Shown here piece after piece: positions 1 to 9,631 of a DNA stretch of 40,198 nucleotides. The DNA lies in the NCBI GenBank assembly GCA_023254135.1, contig JALQYL010000008.1, positions 1 to 40,198 on the forward strand, written 5' to 3'. The DNA is from Ilumatobacteraceae bacterium (GTDB lineage: Bacteria; Actinomycetota; Acidimicrobiia; Acidimicrobiales; Ilumatobacteraceae). The notes under the pieces are model-generated. The model did no database searches, was not told the origin of the DNA, and saw nothing but the letters and a program-made list of their open reading frames with translations. Position numbers and translations under genes: made by a program. Within the stretch, counting starts at the first letter, position 1. Each line of letters starts with the position of its first letter.

Positions 1-3000
1 AGCCACCCACATCCACCAGCACGGCTGATTTTGTCTTTGACAGTTCAAATGAGGCAGTGGCAAAGATCAACGGGTCCACGGGCAGGGTCACCATTGTGGG
101 TGCCGGCACAACGTCCATTTCCTTCTCGCAAGCGGCCACAGCCAACTATGAAGCAGTATCAACCAAAGCCACGCTCACGATTGGCAAAGGTTCCCTCACG
201 TTTGCCTCCAGTGTTCTTGAAGATGTCACATTTGGTGTTGCGGATTTCAATCTCACGCCACCAGCGTCTGCAAGCAACGGCCTCATCGCGTATGCATCAA
301 CCACACCTGAAGTCGCGACGGTGGACGCAACAACTGGACGCGTTCGAATTGTGGGAGCCGGAGCCGCTTCACTGAGAATTCTGCAGGCCGCCTCTTCCAA
401 CTTTGAAGCAAGTATTCAAACAGTGACGTTCAACGTGAAGCGTGCGGTTCCCACGTTGGTGATGACCGCGCCAGCAGACAAGCCGTTCGGTGCCGCCGAC
501 TTCACCATGCCCGCGCCCACCACCAACAGTTCCGGCGCCATCACCTACACGTCGGTCACTCCGAACGTTGCAACGGTCAATGCCACCACGGGTGCAGTGC
601 ATCTGGTGGGAACCGGAACCGTCACCATTCAGGCATCGGTGGCAGCCACCAACAACTACGAGTCCCGTTCCAACACCGTTTCGTTCACTGCACTGAAGGC
701 GTTCCCCACGTACGGGAACTTCGCGTTGAGTTCGGTGGTGGCCACTACGAACACCCTGCAGATCACACCGCCCACCTCCACGAGCGCAGCTGCGTTCTCC
801 TATGCGAGCAGCGACACCAGTGTTGCCACCGTGAATCCATCCACCGGATTGGTGACACTCGTTTCTGCCGGCATCACCAACATCACGGTGTCGCAACCAG
901 CCAACTCGTTGTTCGAGGCCGGCTCGACAACCGCAGCCCTCACGGTCACTCGCGCAACTCCCGTGTTCGGACAATTCACCATTGCTGCGAAGACATTCGG
1001 TGATGCAGCGTTCTCCGTCACCCCACCCGTGTCCACCAGCAACGGAGCATTCACCTACACCTCGAGCAACACGAACGTGGCCACGGTGACTGCAAACGGA
1101 ACGATTTCCGTCGTGGGTGCGGGTTCGTCGGTGATCACCGCGACGCAAGCGATGACCGGCGTGTACAACTCTGCGTACAGCGTGGCCACGCTCACGGTGT
1201 CGAAGGCTGCACCCGTGTACGGCGCGTTTTCATTGGCCGATCATGAGGCGGATGGGTCAACGTTCACTCCGACTGCACCAACGTCATCGAGCCCGGCCGC
1301 GTTCACATATTCATCGAGCAACACATCGGTGGCAACCGTCAACGCAACCACTGGCGCCATCACCGTGGTTGCACCCGGCACCACCATCATCACCGGCTCG
1401 CAGAGTGCCACCGCCAACTTCACCGCATCCTCGGTGTCGGCACCGTTGACCGTGTTGCAACCGCTCGCAACTCTGGGCACGTTCACGGCAACGGCAAACG
1501 TACAAACCCCCGGACTGACCGGCAAGAGATATGTCGGATACTTCAATGACAATGTGCAGTGGTTCGCCACCGCGGCATTGCATGGCGACACGAATTCGAT
1601 GAGCGATTTCACGTACTTCACTTCGAGTGCCGACTACTACTCGTGGGAATGGACCGGCACTTTCGTGGTGCCGAACAGTGGCTCGTATGAGTTCTGCACC
1701 ACGTCCGACGATGCGAGTTACGTGTGGTTGGGCTCGATTGCATCCGCCGGATTCACCACGTCCAACGCCTTGGTGCAGAACGGTGGTTTGCACGGAATGA
1801 ACCGTCGATGCGGAACCATTGCGCTCACCGCAGGTCAGTCGCTGCCCATCCGTGTTCAATTTGGTGAGAACGGCGGCGGCGATGCCATCACCATGTCGTA
1901 TGCAATCGACGGTGGAAGCCCCATTTATGACGGCACCGGCAACTACTTCTCGATGCAGCCATCTCGCGTTGGTGACCCCAACTACACCATTGCCCACCCC
2001 ACTTCGAACAGTTCGGGTGCATTCACCTACACCAGCAGCAATCCGTCGGTGGCAACCGTCAACGCGGTAACTGGTGAAGTCAGCATCATCAGTGCCGGCA
2101 CCACCACTTTTACTGCAACTCAAGCAGCAACCAACACGTATCGATCCACCTCGGTATCCAAAACGGTTACTTTTGAAAAGGGAATACAGACCGCCCTCAC
2201 TGTTTCACCGGCCACATGTGCTTTGGGTGGTGCGTGTGCGGTGGGTGATATCGGACCAGGTGGTGGAACCGTGGTGTACGCGGGCACCAACACGTTCACC
2301 TCTGGTGCTGACTGCGGAGCAAATTGCAAGTACATCGAAGTTGCGCCTGTAACCTGGAATGGCGCATCCACCGACGCGAACAACCAATTCACATGGGATT
2401 GTGCCGGTACATCGCTGAACTCCACCGGAACCGCTATTGGATCCGGATACGCGAACACCGTGGCCATGGCCACTAACTGTCCACAGGCAACGGCTGCCGC
2501 ATCAATTGTTCGTAAGAGCACGTTCGGAGATCAGAACGACTGGTACATACCTTCAAGTGCCGAGACTGCCGAAATCTACGGTCAACGCGTGTTTGTTCCG
2601 GGATATCAAGCCACAGGAAATTATTGGTCCTCTACTGAAGCTTCAGCCACCAGCGCATATCAACAGCGTTCGGCATCGTCCGTTAGTACGGTAAAAACAG
2701 CACAGGGAATCGTGCGGCCAGTGCGTGCATTCAAGGCCAACGGCGTCTCCGTGCCGTTCAAAGCATCGAGTGTTTCCTTGCTTCCTCAAGGCGGAAGTGG
2801 CACCGGCGCTCGCAGTATCCAATTGGTTGGCGCTGGAAGTGCATCGTGCACATTCGATACCACCACGAATGTGCTCACAGCGTCAATGTCTGGCACCTGC
2901 AACATCAAGGTGTCACGCGCTGGTGATGCAAACTGGCTGGAGTCGACATCTGCCGAGATCATGGTGTCGTTCTATGGCCCGGCAATGTCAAACATATCGG

Positions 3001-6000
3001 TGGGTGTGTATGACACTTGCGGTGTCAATGTGCAAGGCGGCGTGTCTTGTTGGGGTTGGGGAGACTGGGGTCTTCTCGGAGACGGTCGTCGCACCGCAAC
3101 ATTCGAACCGGTCACTGTCTCCGGACTCACTTCAGGTGTCACATCATTGGCTGCCGGTCAACATCACAACTGTGCGCTGCTGAATGGCGGCTCGGTGAAG
3201 TGTTGGGGTTATGGCGACAACGGTCAGCTCGGTAATGGCAACACGGGTCAATACAACTCACCCATTGATGCAACAACATTGAATTTCAAAGCCAAGGAAA
3301 TCGTTGCCGGACATCAACACACGTGTGCGCTCACGGTGACTGGTGGTGTGAAGTGCTGGGGATGGAATGGCTACGGTCAGTTGGGCGATGGCACGTACGA
3401 CAATCGCTTTACTCCTGTGGATGCCATCGGACTCACCTCCGGAGTCGTGCATATCTCCGCCAATTACGGCACAACATGCGCAGTTCTCGACAACGGCAAC
3501 ACGAAGTGTTGGGGTCGAAACGATTTCGGTCAGGTGGGTGATGGCACGTACACCAACCGTTCGATACCCACACTTGTGTCCAGCATCAACGGCATGGCAA
3601 AGAGCGTGTCAAGCGGCGTGTACAACACCTGCGTCATAACGACCGCGGACACTTTGAAGTGTTGGGGTCACAACGGATGGGGTGACCTGGGAATTGGTAA
3701 TACCACCAGCACTCCAAGCCCTGTTGCCGTGCCGAGTGTTTCCAATGTGGCGAAGATCAGCATTGGTGAAGGTTCCATGTGTGCACTCAGCACCTCCGGT
3801 GCTTTGCAATGTTGGGGTCGTAATGAACAGGGTCAGTTGGGTGACGGAACAACCACCAACCGTTCATCTCCCATCACACCACTTGGTATGACGTCACATG
3901 TCAGTGACATTTCACTCGGCATCTTCCAGCATGCGTGTGCGGTCATTGACGGTGGCACGGTGAAGTGTTGGGGATACAACGCTTGGGGTCAGTTGGGTGA
4001 CGGTACTCAAACGAACAGATTGCAACCCACCAACGTGCTGCGCATGCTTGGTTCGCGTCAAGCTGTCACCACGTTGGGCGCCTTGAATCTGCCATCGGGT
4101 ACTTTCTCTGTCGGCACGGCGCCATTCACCATTGCCACTCCATCGGCAAACCGTGCCGGCACCGTGGCATTCGTGAGCTCCAATCCATCGGTGGCCACGG
4201 TGAATGAAATCACCGGCCAGGTCAACGTTCTTGCAGCTGGCCGCACGTACATCTCCGCCTTCATGCCGGGTAACGGAACGTACACGAATGCAACCTCAAC
4301 GGTTGCGCTTTCGGTTCGTCCAGCCAATCCACAGAATCTCTCCGATTGTCAGTTGGCTTTGACGTGCAGTCTCGGTGACATCGGACCAGGTGGCGGCCGA
4401 ATCTTCTTTGTGGACTCAAACGATTTGTATCCCGGAATCGATTACCTCGAAGCGGCTCCTACAGATGCGGCAATGTCTGCATGGTGTCCTGACCACTGGG
4501 GCAACTACACATATGGTCCGCAGAACACGAACATCGGTATGTACAACATGCAATCGGTGATGGCCATGTGCTCGAGTGGTGCAACACATGCAACTGCCAG
4601 TTACACATCGAATGGCAAGACGGATTGGTATTTGCCCACCGATTCTGAAATGCAGAACGTGGTGTCCACCTTCGCAACCTTTGGCGCAACAAATGGCGTG
4701 GTGAATTTGGTGCAGAACTCCAACTACTGGACTTCGTTCGAGCAAGCAAGCGCGTATGCCCATGTAGTCAACACAGGCACGAACCAAGCATCAATGGAAA
4801 TCAAGTCCGCAACGTGGAATGTGAGGCCAGTGCGAGCATTCACTTCGTTGTACACGCCGCAGATCACCACTTCACTTGTTAACTACAGTTTGGGTACAAG
4901 TTCTTATGAGTATGCACATGCTCCTTTCGATGTAACGCGCCCTACCTCTATGAGTGGCGGTCTCATCTCGTTCACGTCGAGCGCCGTGGCTGTTGCCTCG
5001 GTTCACCCATATTCCGGCACTGTCACCAACAACTTCACCGGCAGTGTGCGCTTTACGGCCACACAACCAGCATGGGCCGGCTTCACTGGTTCGACCATCA
5101 CGGCGGACTACACAGTGACCGCATCAACTCCCACTCTCACTGGTTTCGCAGTACCAAATTCCAGCGTGAACTCATCAAGCCCACCGTTTGCTCTCACGTT
5201 GCCAGCATCGCAAAGCCCCGGAACGATTACTTACTCCAGTACCAACACAGCAGTGGCCACCGTAAACGCCAACACCGGAGTGGTCACCATCGTCGGTTCT
5301 GGTCAAGCCGTCATCATCGCCAACCAGGCCGAATCGATGCCATGGACATCTGCGACGAGCACGGTTCTCATCAATGTCGCAAAGTCGTGCGCCGATGGCG
5401 GTGCATGTGCTCTGGGTGACACCGGGCCAGGCGGCGGCAAGATCTTCTATGTTGCGTCCGCCAAGCAGTCGTGGGGTCGATACCTTGAGGCAGCTCCAGC
5501 AGACCTTTCCGCAGCAGCTTGGTGCGACGTCTCCCAAAACACCCTTGGTGCTCGCGAAACACTCGTAGGTAATGGTCAAGCAAATACCAACGCAATTGTT
5601 GCCTCGTGTTCATCGGGTGCTGCCGTAGACGCAAATAACTACACCGTTAATGGCAAGTCCGATTGGTACCTGCCTGGATTCGATGAACTGGAAGAGATGT
5701 ACAGGGCTCGTGCATATGTCGGAATAACTACTGGAACATATTGGAGTTCAACAGAAGACAGCAGCAGTGCTGCCAAGCGGTTTGATTTCTCTGCCGGCGT
5801 TTACGTGAGCGGAACCAAGGCGGCACCACAAAATGTCCGTCCTATCCGTTCGGTGGAAGGGCCAGCAGACGGTCTCACTGCGGCAACTGCTGGTACTTCT
5901 GCGACACAATTGATGATTGACAATGGTTACACCGGCACCGGCAATTACTTCATCAAGCCCCAGGGCTATTCGGGGCAAGCTGTGCAACTCTGGTGCGATT

Positions 6001-6617
6001 TCACACATCTTGGCGGAGGTTGGGCACTCATTGGTAAGGGCCGTCAGAGCAGCGACGACAACGGTGGCTGGTTCGGCACAGAGGCTGCCATTGACACAAC
6101 CGGGCTGTTGCAAGCGAACGCAGCGAACGCCGGTGTTTCGAAGGTGAGTTCTGAATTCGTGAATTACCTCATGAATGGAACAGCCAATGGTTGGACCAAT
6201 GTCAATCCGAACAACGCCCTAATTGCCAACCGCATCAGCAATGCAAATGACGGTTACGGCGGCGTGGGTGACAGTTGGAAGATCAAGGTCACCAATGACT
6301 CAATGTTCAAATGGATCAACCAATTTGGTGCAACACCACGGGATCAATACGGAGCCAACGTTGGATATGGCAATCTCCAACGCTGGTCCAGCGACTGGTT
6401 GTCGGGAACGCAGACATTTGATTGGACGAACGTGCGCTTCAACGACACCTGTGACATCGCGTGTTACAACGACGAACGTCGTCTGTTCACATGGCATTGG
6501 GGTGGTCATGACATTTACCACGGTTGGTCCGCAGGCTCGTCAATGGGAACTGGCAACGGATTCTTGAACGGCGGTGAGGGACATGCCCTGCAATTCGTGC
6601 AACTGTGGGCCCGATAA
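1..6617 (+). CDS. Giant secreted multidomain protein (Big/Ig-like, PA14, Lcl/DUF1566, RCC1, fibrinogen-like), 5' partial
   Basis: The reading frame is open from base 3 and starts before the window; the GTG at 57 lies inside a repeat, so it is not the start. About 2,204 residues are visible. Order, numbering from the GTG at 57: six Big/Ig-like repeats of about 85 residues with the recurring pattern SNxSVATVN-TG (to ~480); a PA14-like domain (~485-630) set inside a seventh repeat; an Lcl/DUF1566-like domain (~728-895, GDIGPGGG to RPVRAF); an Ig-like stretch; seven RCC1 repeats (~988-1335); a Big repeat; a second Lcl domain (~1435-1596); two Ig-like repeats; a third Lcl domain (~1783-1933); and a fibrinogen C-terminal-like domain (~1944-2186, GGGWALIGKG). 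It is probably a surface or released adhesin. No LPXTG motif or C-terminal membrane segment is seen, and the signal peptide would lie outside the window. Function and ligand are unknown. Confidence 0.9.
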   Translation, partial: PPTSTSTADFVFDSSNEAVAKINGSTGRVTIVGAGTTSISFSQAATANYEAVSTKATLTIGKGSLTFASSVLEDVTFGVADFNLTPPASASNGLIAYASTTPEVATVDATTGRVRIVGAGAASLRILQAASSNFEASIQTVTFNVKRAVPTLVMTAPADKPFGAADFTMPAPTTNSSGAITYTSVTPNVATVNATTGAVHLVGTGTVTIQASVAATNNYESRSNTVSFTALKAFPTYGNFALSSVVATTNTLQITPPTSTSAAAFSYASSDTSVATVNPSTGLVTLVSAGITNITVSQPANSLFEAGSTTAALTVTRATPVFGQFTIAAKTFGDAAFSVTPPVSTSNGAFTYTSSNTNVATVTANGTISVVGAGSSVITATQAMTGVYNSAYSVATLTVSKAAPVYGAFSLADHEADGSTFTPTAPTSSSPAAFTYSSSNTSVATVNATTGAITVVAPGTTIITGSQSATANFTASSVSAPLTVLQPLATLGTFTATANVQTPGLTGKRYVGYFNDNVQWFATAALHGDTNSMSDFTYFTSSADYYSWEWTGTFVVPNSGSYEFCTTSDDASYVWLGSIASAGFTTSNALVQNGGLHGMNRRCGTIALTAGQSLPIRVQFGENGGGDAITMSYAIDGGSPIYDGTGNYFSMQPSRVGDPNYTIAHPTSNSSGAFTYTSSNPSVATVNAVTGEVSIISAGTTTFTATQAATNTYRSTSVSKTVTFEKGIQTALTVSPATCALGGACAVGDIGPGGGTVVYAGTNTFTSGADCGANCKYIEVAPVTWNGASTDANNQFTWDCAGTSLNSTGTAIGSGYANTVAMATNCPQATAAASIVRKSTFGDQNDWYIPSSAETAEIYGQRVFVPGYQATGNYWSSTEASATSAYQQRSASSVSTVKTAQGIVRPVRAFKANGVSVPFKASSVSLLPQGGSGTGARSIQLVGAGSASCTFDTTTNVLTASMSGTCNIKVSRAGDANWLESTSAEIMVSFYGPAMSNISVGVYDTCGVNVQGGVSCWGWGDWGLLGDGRRTATFEPVTVSGLTSGVTSLAAGQHHNCALLNGGSVKCWGYGDNGQLGNGNTGQYNSPIDATTLNFKAKEIVAGHQHTCALTVTGGVKCWGWNGYGQLGDGTYDNRFTPVDAIGLTSGVVHISANYGTTCAVLDNGNTKCWGRNDFGQVGDGTYTNRSIPTLVSSINGMAKSVSSGVYNTCVITTADTLKCWGHNGWGDLGIGNTTSTPSPVAVPSVSNVAKISIGEGSMCALSTSGALQCWGRNEQGQLGDGTTTNRSSPITPLGMTSHVSDISLGIFQHACAVIDGGTVKCWGYNAWGQLGDGTQTNRLQPTNVLRMLGSRQAVTTLGALNLPSGTFSVGTAPFTIATPSANRAGTVAFVSSNPSVATVNEITGQVNVLAAGRTYISAFMPGNGTYTNATSTVALSVRPANPQNLSDCQLALTCSLGDIGPGGGRIFFVDSNDLYPGIDYLEAAPTDAAMSAWCPDHWGNYTYGPQNTNIGMYNMQSVMAMCSSGATHATASYTSNGKTDWYLPTDSEMQNVVSTFATFGATNGVVNLVQNSNYWTSFEQASAYAHVVNTGTNQASMEIKSATWNVRPVRAFTSLYTPQITTSLVNYSLGTSSYEYAHAPFDVTRPTSMSGGLISFTSSAVAVASVHPYSGTVTNNFTGSVRFTATQPAWAGFTGSTITADYTVTASTPTLTGFAVPNSSVNSSSPPFALTLPASQSPGTITYSSTNTAVATVNANTGVVTIVGSGQAVIIANQAESMPWTSATSTVLINVAKSCADGGACALGDTGPGGGKIFYVASAKQSWGRYLEAAPADLSAAAWCDVSQNTLGARETLVGNGQANTNAIVASCSSGAAVDANNYTVNGKSDWYLPGFDELEEMYRARAYVGITTGTYWSSTEDSSSAAKRFDFSAGVYVSGTKAAPQNVRPIRSVEGPADGLTAATAGTSATQLMIDNGYTGTGNYFIKPQGYSGQAVQLWCDFTHLGGGWALIGKGRQSSDDNGGWFGTEAAIDTTGLLQANAANAGVSKVSSEFVNYLMNGTANGWTNVNPNNALIANRISNANDGYGGVGDSWKIKVTNDSMFKWINQFGATPRDQYGANVGYGNLQRWSSDWLSGTQTFDWTNVRFNDTCDIACYNDERRLFTWHWGGHDIYHGWSAGSSMGTGNGFLNGGEGHALQFVQLWAR
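3018..4052 (+). repeat. Seven tandem RCC1 repeats inside the giant protein gene
   Basis: Codons for the first Cys of each unit lie at 3018, 3171, 3324, 3477, 3630, 3780 and 3936, giving units of 153, 153, 153, 153, 150 and 156 bases (about 51 residues). Each unit follows the pattern C-x(8-9)-CWG-x(5)-GxLGxG. Seven units is the number that closes an RCC1 beta-propeller. The two Cys per unit could pair as disulfides, which fits an exported protein. The units have diverged at DNA level apart from the CWG core. Confidence 0.85.
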
Positions 6618-6638
6618 GGGGTAAGGCGCATCTGCCAA

Positions 6639-6644
6639 TAGCCT
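6639..6644 (+). promoter_or_regulatory. Candidate -10 element (TANNNT) for leaderless hemB
   Basis: TAGCCT lies exactly 7 bases before the GTG start of hemB at 6652, and no convincing Shine-Dalgarno sequence lies between. A TANNNT box about 6-8 bases before the start codon is the usual arrangement of leaderless actinobacterial promoters. The only other support is that the same spacing recurs at 33012-33025. Confidence 0.4.
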
Positions 6645-6651
6645 TGGGCGG

Positions 6652-7635
6652 GTGAGTTTTCCCGTTTCGCGTCCACGTCGACTTCGCACCACCCAGGCCA
6701 TGCGTGAACTGGTGGCCGAAACCCGACTCAATGTCACCGATTTGGTGGCGCCGCTCTTCGTGCGTGAAGGAATTACCGAACCCCAACCAATCGTCTCCTT
6801 GCCCGGAGTTGTACAGCACACCGTGGCATCGTTGGTGAAAGAGGTGGAGGAACTTCGTGACCTGGGTGTGAAGGCGGTCATTTTGTTCGGCGTGCCTGCT
6901 TCCAAAGACGACATCGGATCTGGGTCGTTCGACCCCAACGGCATTGCACAAGTTGCATTGCGCGCACTACGCGAAGCAGTGGGCGACGACATGGTGATCA
7001 TGGCCGACTTGTGTGTCGACGAATACACCTCACACGGCCATTGCGGCATTGTCGGCGCCAATGGAGATGTTGACAATGATGCAACGTTGGAGATTTATTG
7101 CAGGGCGGCAGTCGCACAGGCGGATGCAGGTGCTCATGTGGTTGCACCCAGCGGCATGATGGATGGACAAGTAGGAGCCATTCGTCAGGCACTCGACGAC
7201 GCAGGTCACGAAAACGTGGCAATTATGGCCTATTCCGCCAAATATGCATCTGCGTTGTACGGGCCATTCCGTGATGCAGTTGATGTGCAAATTGCTGGCG
7301 GTGGACACCGCAAGGGATACCAACAAGACTGGCGCAACGCGCGTGAATCAATGCGTGAGGTGTTCGAAGACATTGAACAAGGCGCCGACATGGTGATGGT
7401 GAAGCCCGCATTGTCGTACCTCGATGTCATTGGTCAAGTACGTGCTTCCGTTGATCATCCGGTGGCGGCCTATCACGTGAGTGGTGAATACAGCATGATC
7501 AAGGCTGCTGCAGAGCGTGGTTGGATTGACCATGATGCTGTTGCACTCGAGCAACTCACCGCCATCAAACGCGCCGGTGCCGACATTATTCTCACGTATC
7601 TCACGCGTTGGTTCGCTGAGTATTCATCGAAGTAA
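6652..7635 (+). CDS. hemB: Delta-aminolevulinic acid dehydratase (porphobilinogen synthase)
   Basis: This enzyme condenses two 5-aminolevulinate molecules to porphobilinogen in cytosolic tetrapyrrole synthesis. It has 327 residues, the normal family length. The two Schiff-base lysines are visible as K197 (YSAKYAS) and K251 (MVKPALSY). The metal loop reads DLCVDEYTSHGHCG (C121, D123, C131): two of the three zinc cysteines are present and the middle one is Asp, a mixed pattern I recall as common in Actinomycetota. The start is GTG with a TANNNT box 7 bases upstream and no clear ribosome binding site, so it may be leaderless. hemL follows after 9 bases and encodes the enzyme that makes the HemB substrate. 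Haem demand is high here because several cytochromes are encoded nearby. Confidence 0.95.
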   Translation: MSFPVSRPRRLRTTQAMRELVAETRLNVTDLVAPLFVREGITEPQPIVSLPGVVQHTVASLVKEVEELRDLGVKAVILFGVPASKDDIGSGSFDPNGIAQVALRALREAVGDDMVIMADLCVDEYTSHGHCGIVGANGDVDNDATLEIYCRAAVAQADAGAHVVAPSGMMDGQVGAIRQALDDAGHENVAIMAYSAKYASALYGPFRDAVDVQIAGGGHRKGYQQDWRNARESMREVFEDIEQGADMVMVKPALSYLDVIGQVRASVDHPVAAYHVSGEYSMIKAAAERGWIDHDAVALEQLTAIKRAGADIILTYLTRWFAEYSSK

Positions 7636-7644
7636 GGGGTCGTC

Positions 7645-8997
7645 ATGACCACACCTATTCCATTGTGTGATGCAGTTTCCTGTGTTGCTGCTCAATGCAC
7701 CGCCACTGTGTGCCGCGGTGCTGGTATCGCATCCAATAACGCAATGTTTACAAGGGCTTCTCGCGCAATTCCTGGAGGGGTGAACTCATCCATTCGCGCA
7801 TTCAAGTCCGTGGGCGGAACTCCGTACTCAGTAGCGCGCGCTGAAGGTGCCCGTGTGTGGGATGTGGAAGGCAATGATCTCATCGACCTGGTGCAGAGCT
7901 ATGGCGCCATCATCCTCGGTCATGCGCACCCGAAGGTCACCGAGGCGATTCGTGTTGCAGCAGGAGACGGCACGTCATACGGTGCGCCAACGCCACGCGA
8001 AATGAAATTGGCCGAAGCAATTGCTGAACGTGTGCCCTCTTGCGAGCGCGTGCGATTCATGAACAGCGGCACTGAAGCAACCAGCACAGCCGTTCGTCTT
8101 GCTCGTGGTGCAACGGGACGTAAGCGCATTGTTACATTCCACGGCAATTTCCACGGAGCCACCGATGCATTACTTGCAGCTGGCGGTAGCGGACTGGCAA
8201 CACTTGGTCTGCCGGGCACCGCAGGTGTTCCTGAAGAAGCAGTGGCCAACACGTGGGTATTGCCGTACAACGTGGTGCCCAAACTAGATAATGATGTTGC
8301 TGCCGTGTTCGTTGAGCCAGTGGCGGCAAACATGGGTCTTGTACAACCATTGCCCGGATTCCTGGAAGGGCTACGTGCAGAGTGCGACCGTGTGGGTGCA
8401 TTGCTTGTATTCGACGAAGTGATTACGGGCTTCCGGTTGGGAGCTGGTGGTGCGCAAGCAAAGTACGACGTACGTCCCGATCTCACATGCTTCGGCAAAG
8501 TCATTGGCGGTGGCCTGCCCATTGGTGCAGTAGGTGGCCGTGCGGACATCATGGAAAATCTCACTCCGTTGGGTTCTGTGTTTCACGCCGGAACACTCGC
8601 CGGCAATCCGCTTGCAACCGCTGCAGGACTGGCAGCACTCAACGAACTAACAGATGACGTGTACATGGAGTTGCTCGCTCGTGCGCGAAAGGCTTCAGCC
8701 ATCCTGCGTGATGCATGTGCAGACGCGGGCATTCACGCTCAGTTCCCCGTGGTGGGCACGTTGGTGGGAATGTACTTCGGCAATGCTCTGGGCTCCGCGG
8801 TTCCCACGAATTTTGAAGAAGCAAAAACCACGGATGAAGCAATGTACGCAAGGGTATTTCACGCAATGCTGAGTGGTGGTGTGGCGCTCGCACCTGGTGC
8901 ATATGAAGCGGTGTTCGTTGGTCTCGGACATACTGATGATGTGATGGATGAACTTGCATCTCGAACAAACGCCGCGTTACGGAGCCTTGCGATTTGA
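7645..8997 (+). CDS. hemL: Glutamate-1-semialdehyde 2,1-aminomutase
   Basis: This PLP enzyme converts glutamate-1-semialdehyde to 5-aminolevulinate in the C5 pathway, just before HemB. It has 450 residues. The PLP lysine is K285 in CFGKVIGGGLP; the N-terminal family motif IPGGVNSSIRAFK starts near residue 41. The first ~33 residues (Cys-rich, starting MTTPIPLC) exceed the usual N-terminus. A later ATG at 7744 would give a more typical protein but has no good ribosome binding site, while the ATG at 7645 has a GGGG run 5 bases upstream, so I keep it. The stop overlaps the TTG start of the next gene by 4 bases, so the two are probably translated together. Confidence 0.94.
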   Translation: MTTPIPLCDAVSCVAAQCTATVCRGAGIASNNAMFTRASRAIPGGVNSSIRAFKSVGGTPYSVARAEGARVWDVEGNDLIDLVQSYGAIILGHAHPKVTEAIRVAAGDGTSYGAPTPREMKLAEAIAERVPSCERVRFMNSGTEATSTAVRLARGATGRKRIVTFHGNFHGATDALLAAGGSGLATLGLPGTAGVPEEAVANTWVLPYNVVPKLDNDVAAVFVEPVAANMGLVQPLPGFLEGLRAECDRVGALLVFDEVITGFRLGAGGAQAKYDVRPDLTCFGKVIGGGLPIGAVGGRADIMENLTPLGSVFHAGTLAGNPLATAAGLAALNELTDDVYMELLARARKASAILRDACADAGIHAQFPVVGTLVGMYFGNALGSAVPTNFEEAKTTDEAMYARVFHAMLSGGVALAPGAYEAVFVGLGHTDDVMDELASRTNAALRSLAI

Positions 8998-9602
8998 AAT
9001 TGAATCGCCGCACTTTGCTTGTCGCACTGGCGGGTTTGGTCGTTGCGTGTGTTGCAGTGGCCACACGTGGAGGGTCCACGGTGATTGCACCACATACACA
9101 ACATCGCAAAGTGGATCTGATTGCCAATGTCAACACCATCAATGTTGATACGAATTGGTCAGAGTCTGGCGCAACCACAAGTGGTGGCGCAATGAGACTC
9201 ACACTCGACGACTTGCGTGTGCTCACCATTACTGAGGGCACGATGGTGGACAACTATTCGTTGGTGCCTGCGTGCACAGACTTCAACACGCCCCACGCAT
9301 GTGTCTTGTTGGCAGACATGTTGGGTGACGCAGTTATTTGGTTCGCACTGGTTCCCGCGGACAAGACATCGGGTCAGGAATTTCTCACATTGCCGGGTTT
9401 GGTGGACATGCAGGCCAACGGAGACGAAGGCGTGCTGGCCAACAATTGGGTCATCAATCTCGCCACACCTGTGAAACGAGAATGCGGAGATACAGATACT
9501 TCATCGTTGCGTGACTTCATTACGCGTTTCCCCAACGAGGCAAGTACGTCGACTGTGAATCTCACTACGGACAACATCGTGTCCGTTACATGCGCCAAGT
9601 AG
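8994..9602 (+). CDS. Exported protein or lipoprotein of unknown function
   Basis: I do not recognise this family. The 202-residue protein starts with TTG overlapping the hemL stop; GGAG about 9 bases upstream supports this start. The N-terminus is MKLNRR followed by a hydrophobic stretch (residues 7-23). VVAC at 16-19 fits a lipobox with C19 as the lipidated Cys, and the RR pair before the hydrophobic stretch is loosely Tat-like. The remainder is soluble, has four Cys that could form disulfides and no recognised catalytic motif. Its position suggests co-expression with the haem genes but gives no function. It converges with the cytochrome c gene, with 29 bases between the two stops and no clear terminator hairpin there. 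Confidence 0.7.
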   Translation: MKLNRRTLLVALAGLVVACVAVATRGGSTVIAPHTQHRKVDLIANVNTINVDTNWSESGATTSGGAMRLTLDDLRVLTITEGTMVDNYSLVPACTDFNTPHACVLLADMLGDAVIWFALVPADKTSGQEFLTLPGLVDMQANGDEGVLANNWVINLATPVKRECGDTDTSSLRDFITRFPNEASTSTVNLTTDNIVSVTCAK

Positions 9603-9631
9603 CGCACGAAGCCAATGAACGGCTGAGCTGA

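Noticed and set aside
369-1148. A minus-strand open frame of 259 codons opposite the Big repeats.
   Set aside because: Gly/Arg/His-rich shadow of the repeat-coding strand with no recognisable domain.
3018-4052. Regular 153-base periodicity taken at first for a CRISPR-like or satellite array.
   Set aside because: The period is the coding unit of RCC1 repeats; the frame is continuous and units differ throughout apart from the CWG core.
6996-7050. HemB metal loop with Cys-Asp-Cys in place of three Cys.
   Set aside because: It looked unusual, but I recall the same mixed pattern from many Actinomycetota HemB proteins, so I do not count it as new.
9603-9631. Possible bidirectional terminator between the exported-protein gene and cytochrome c.
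   Set aside because: Only a 4-base stem (AGCC/GGCT) with no T-run.
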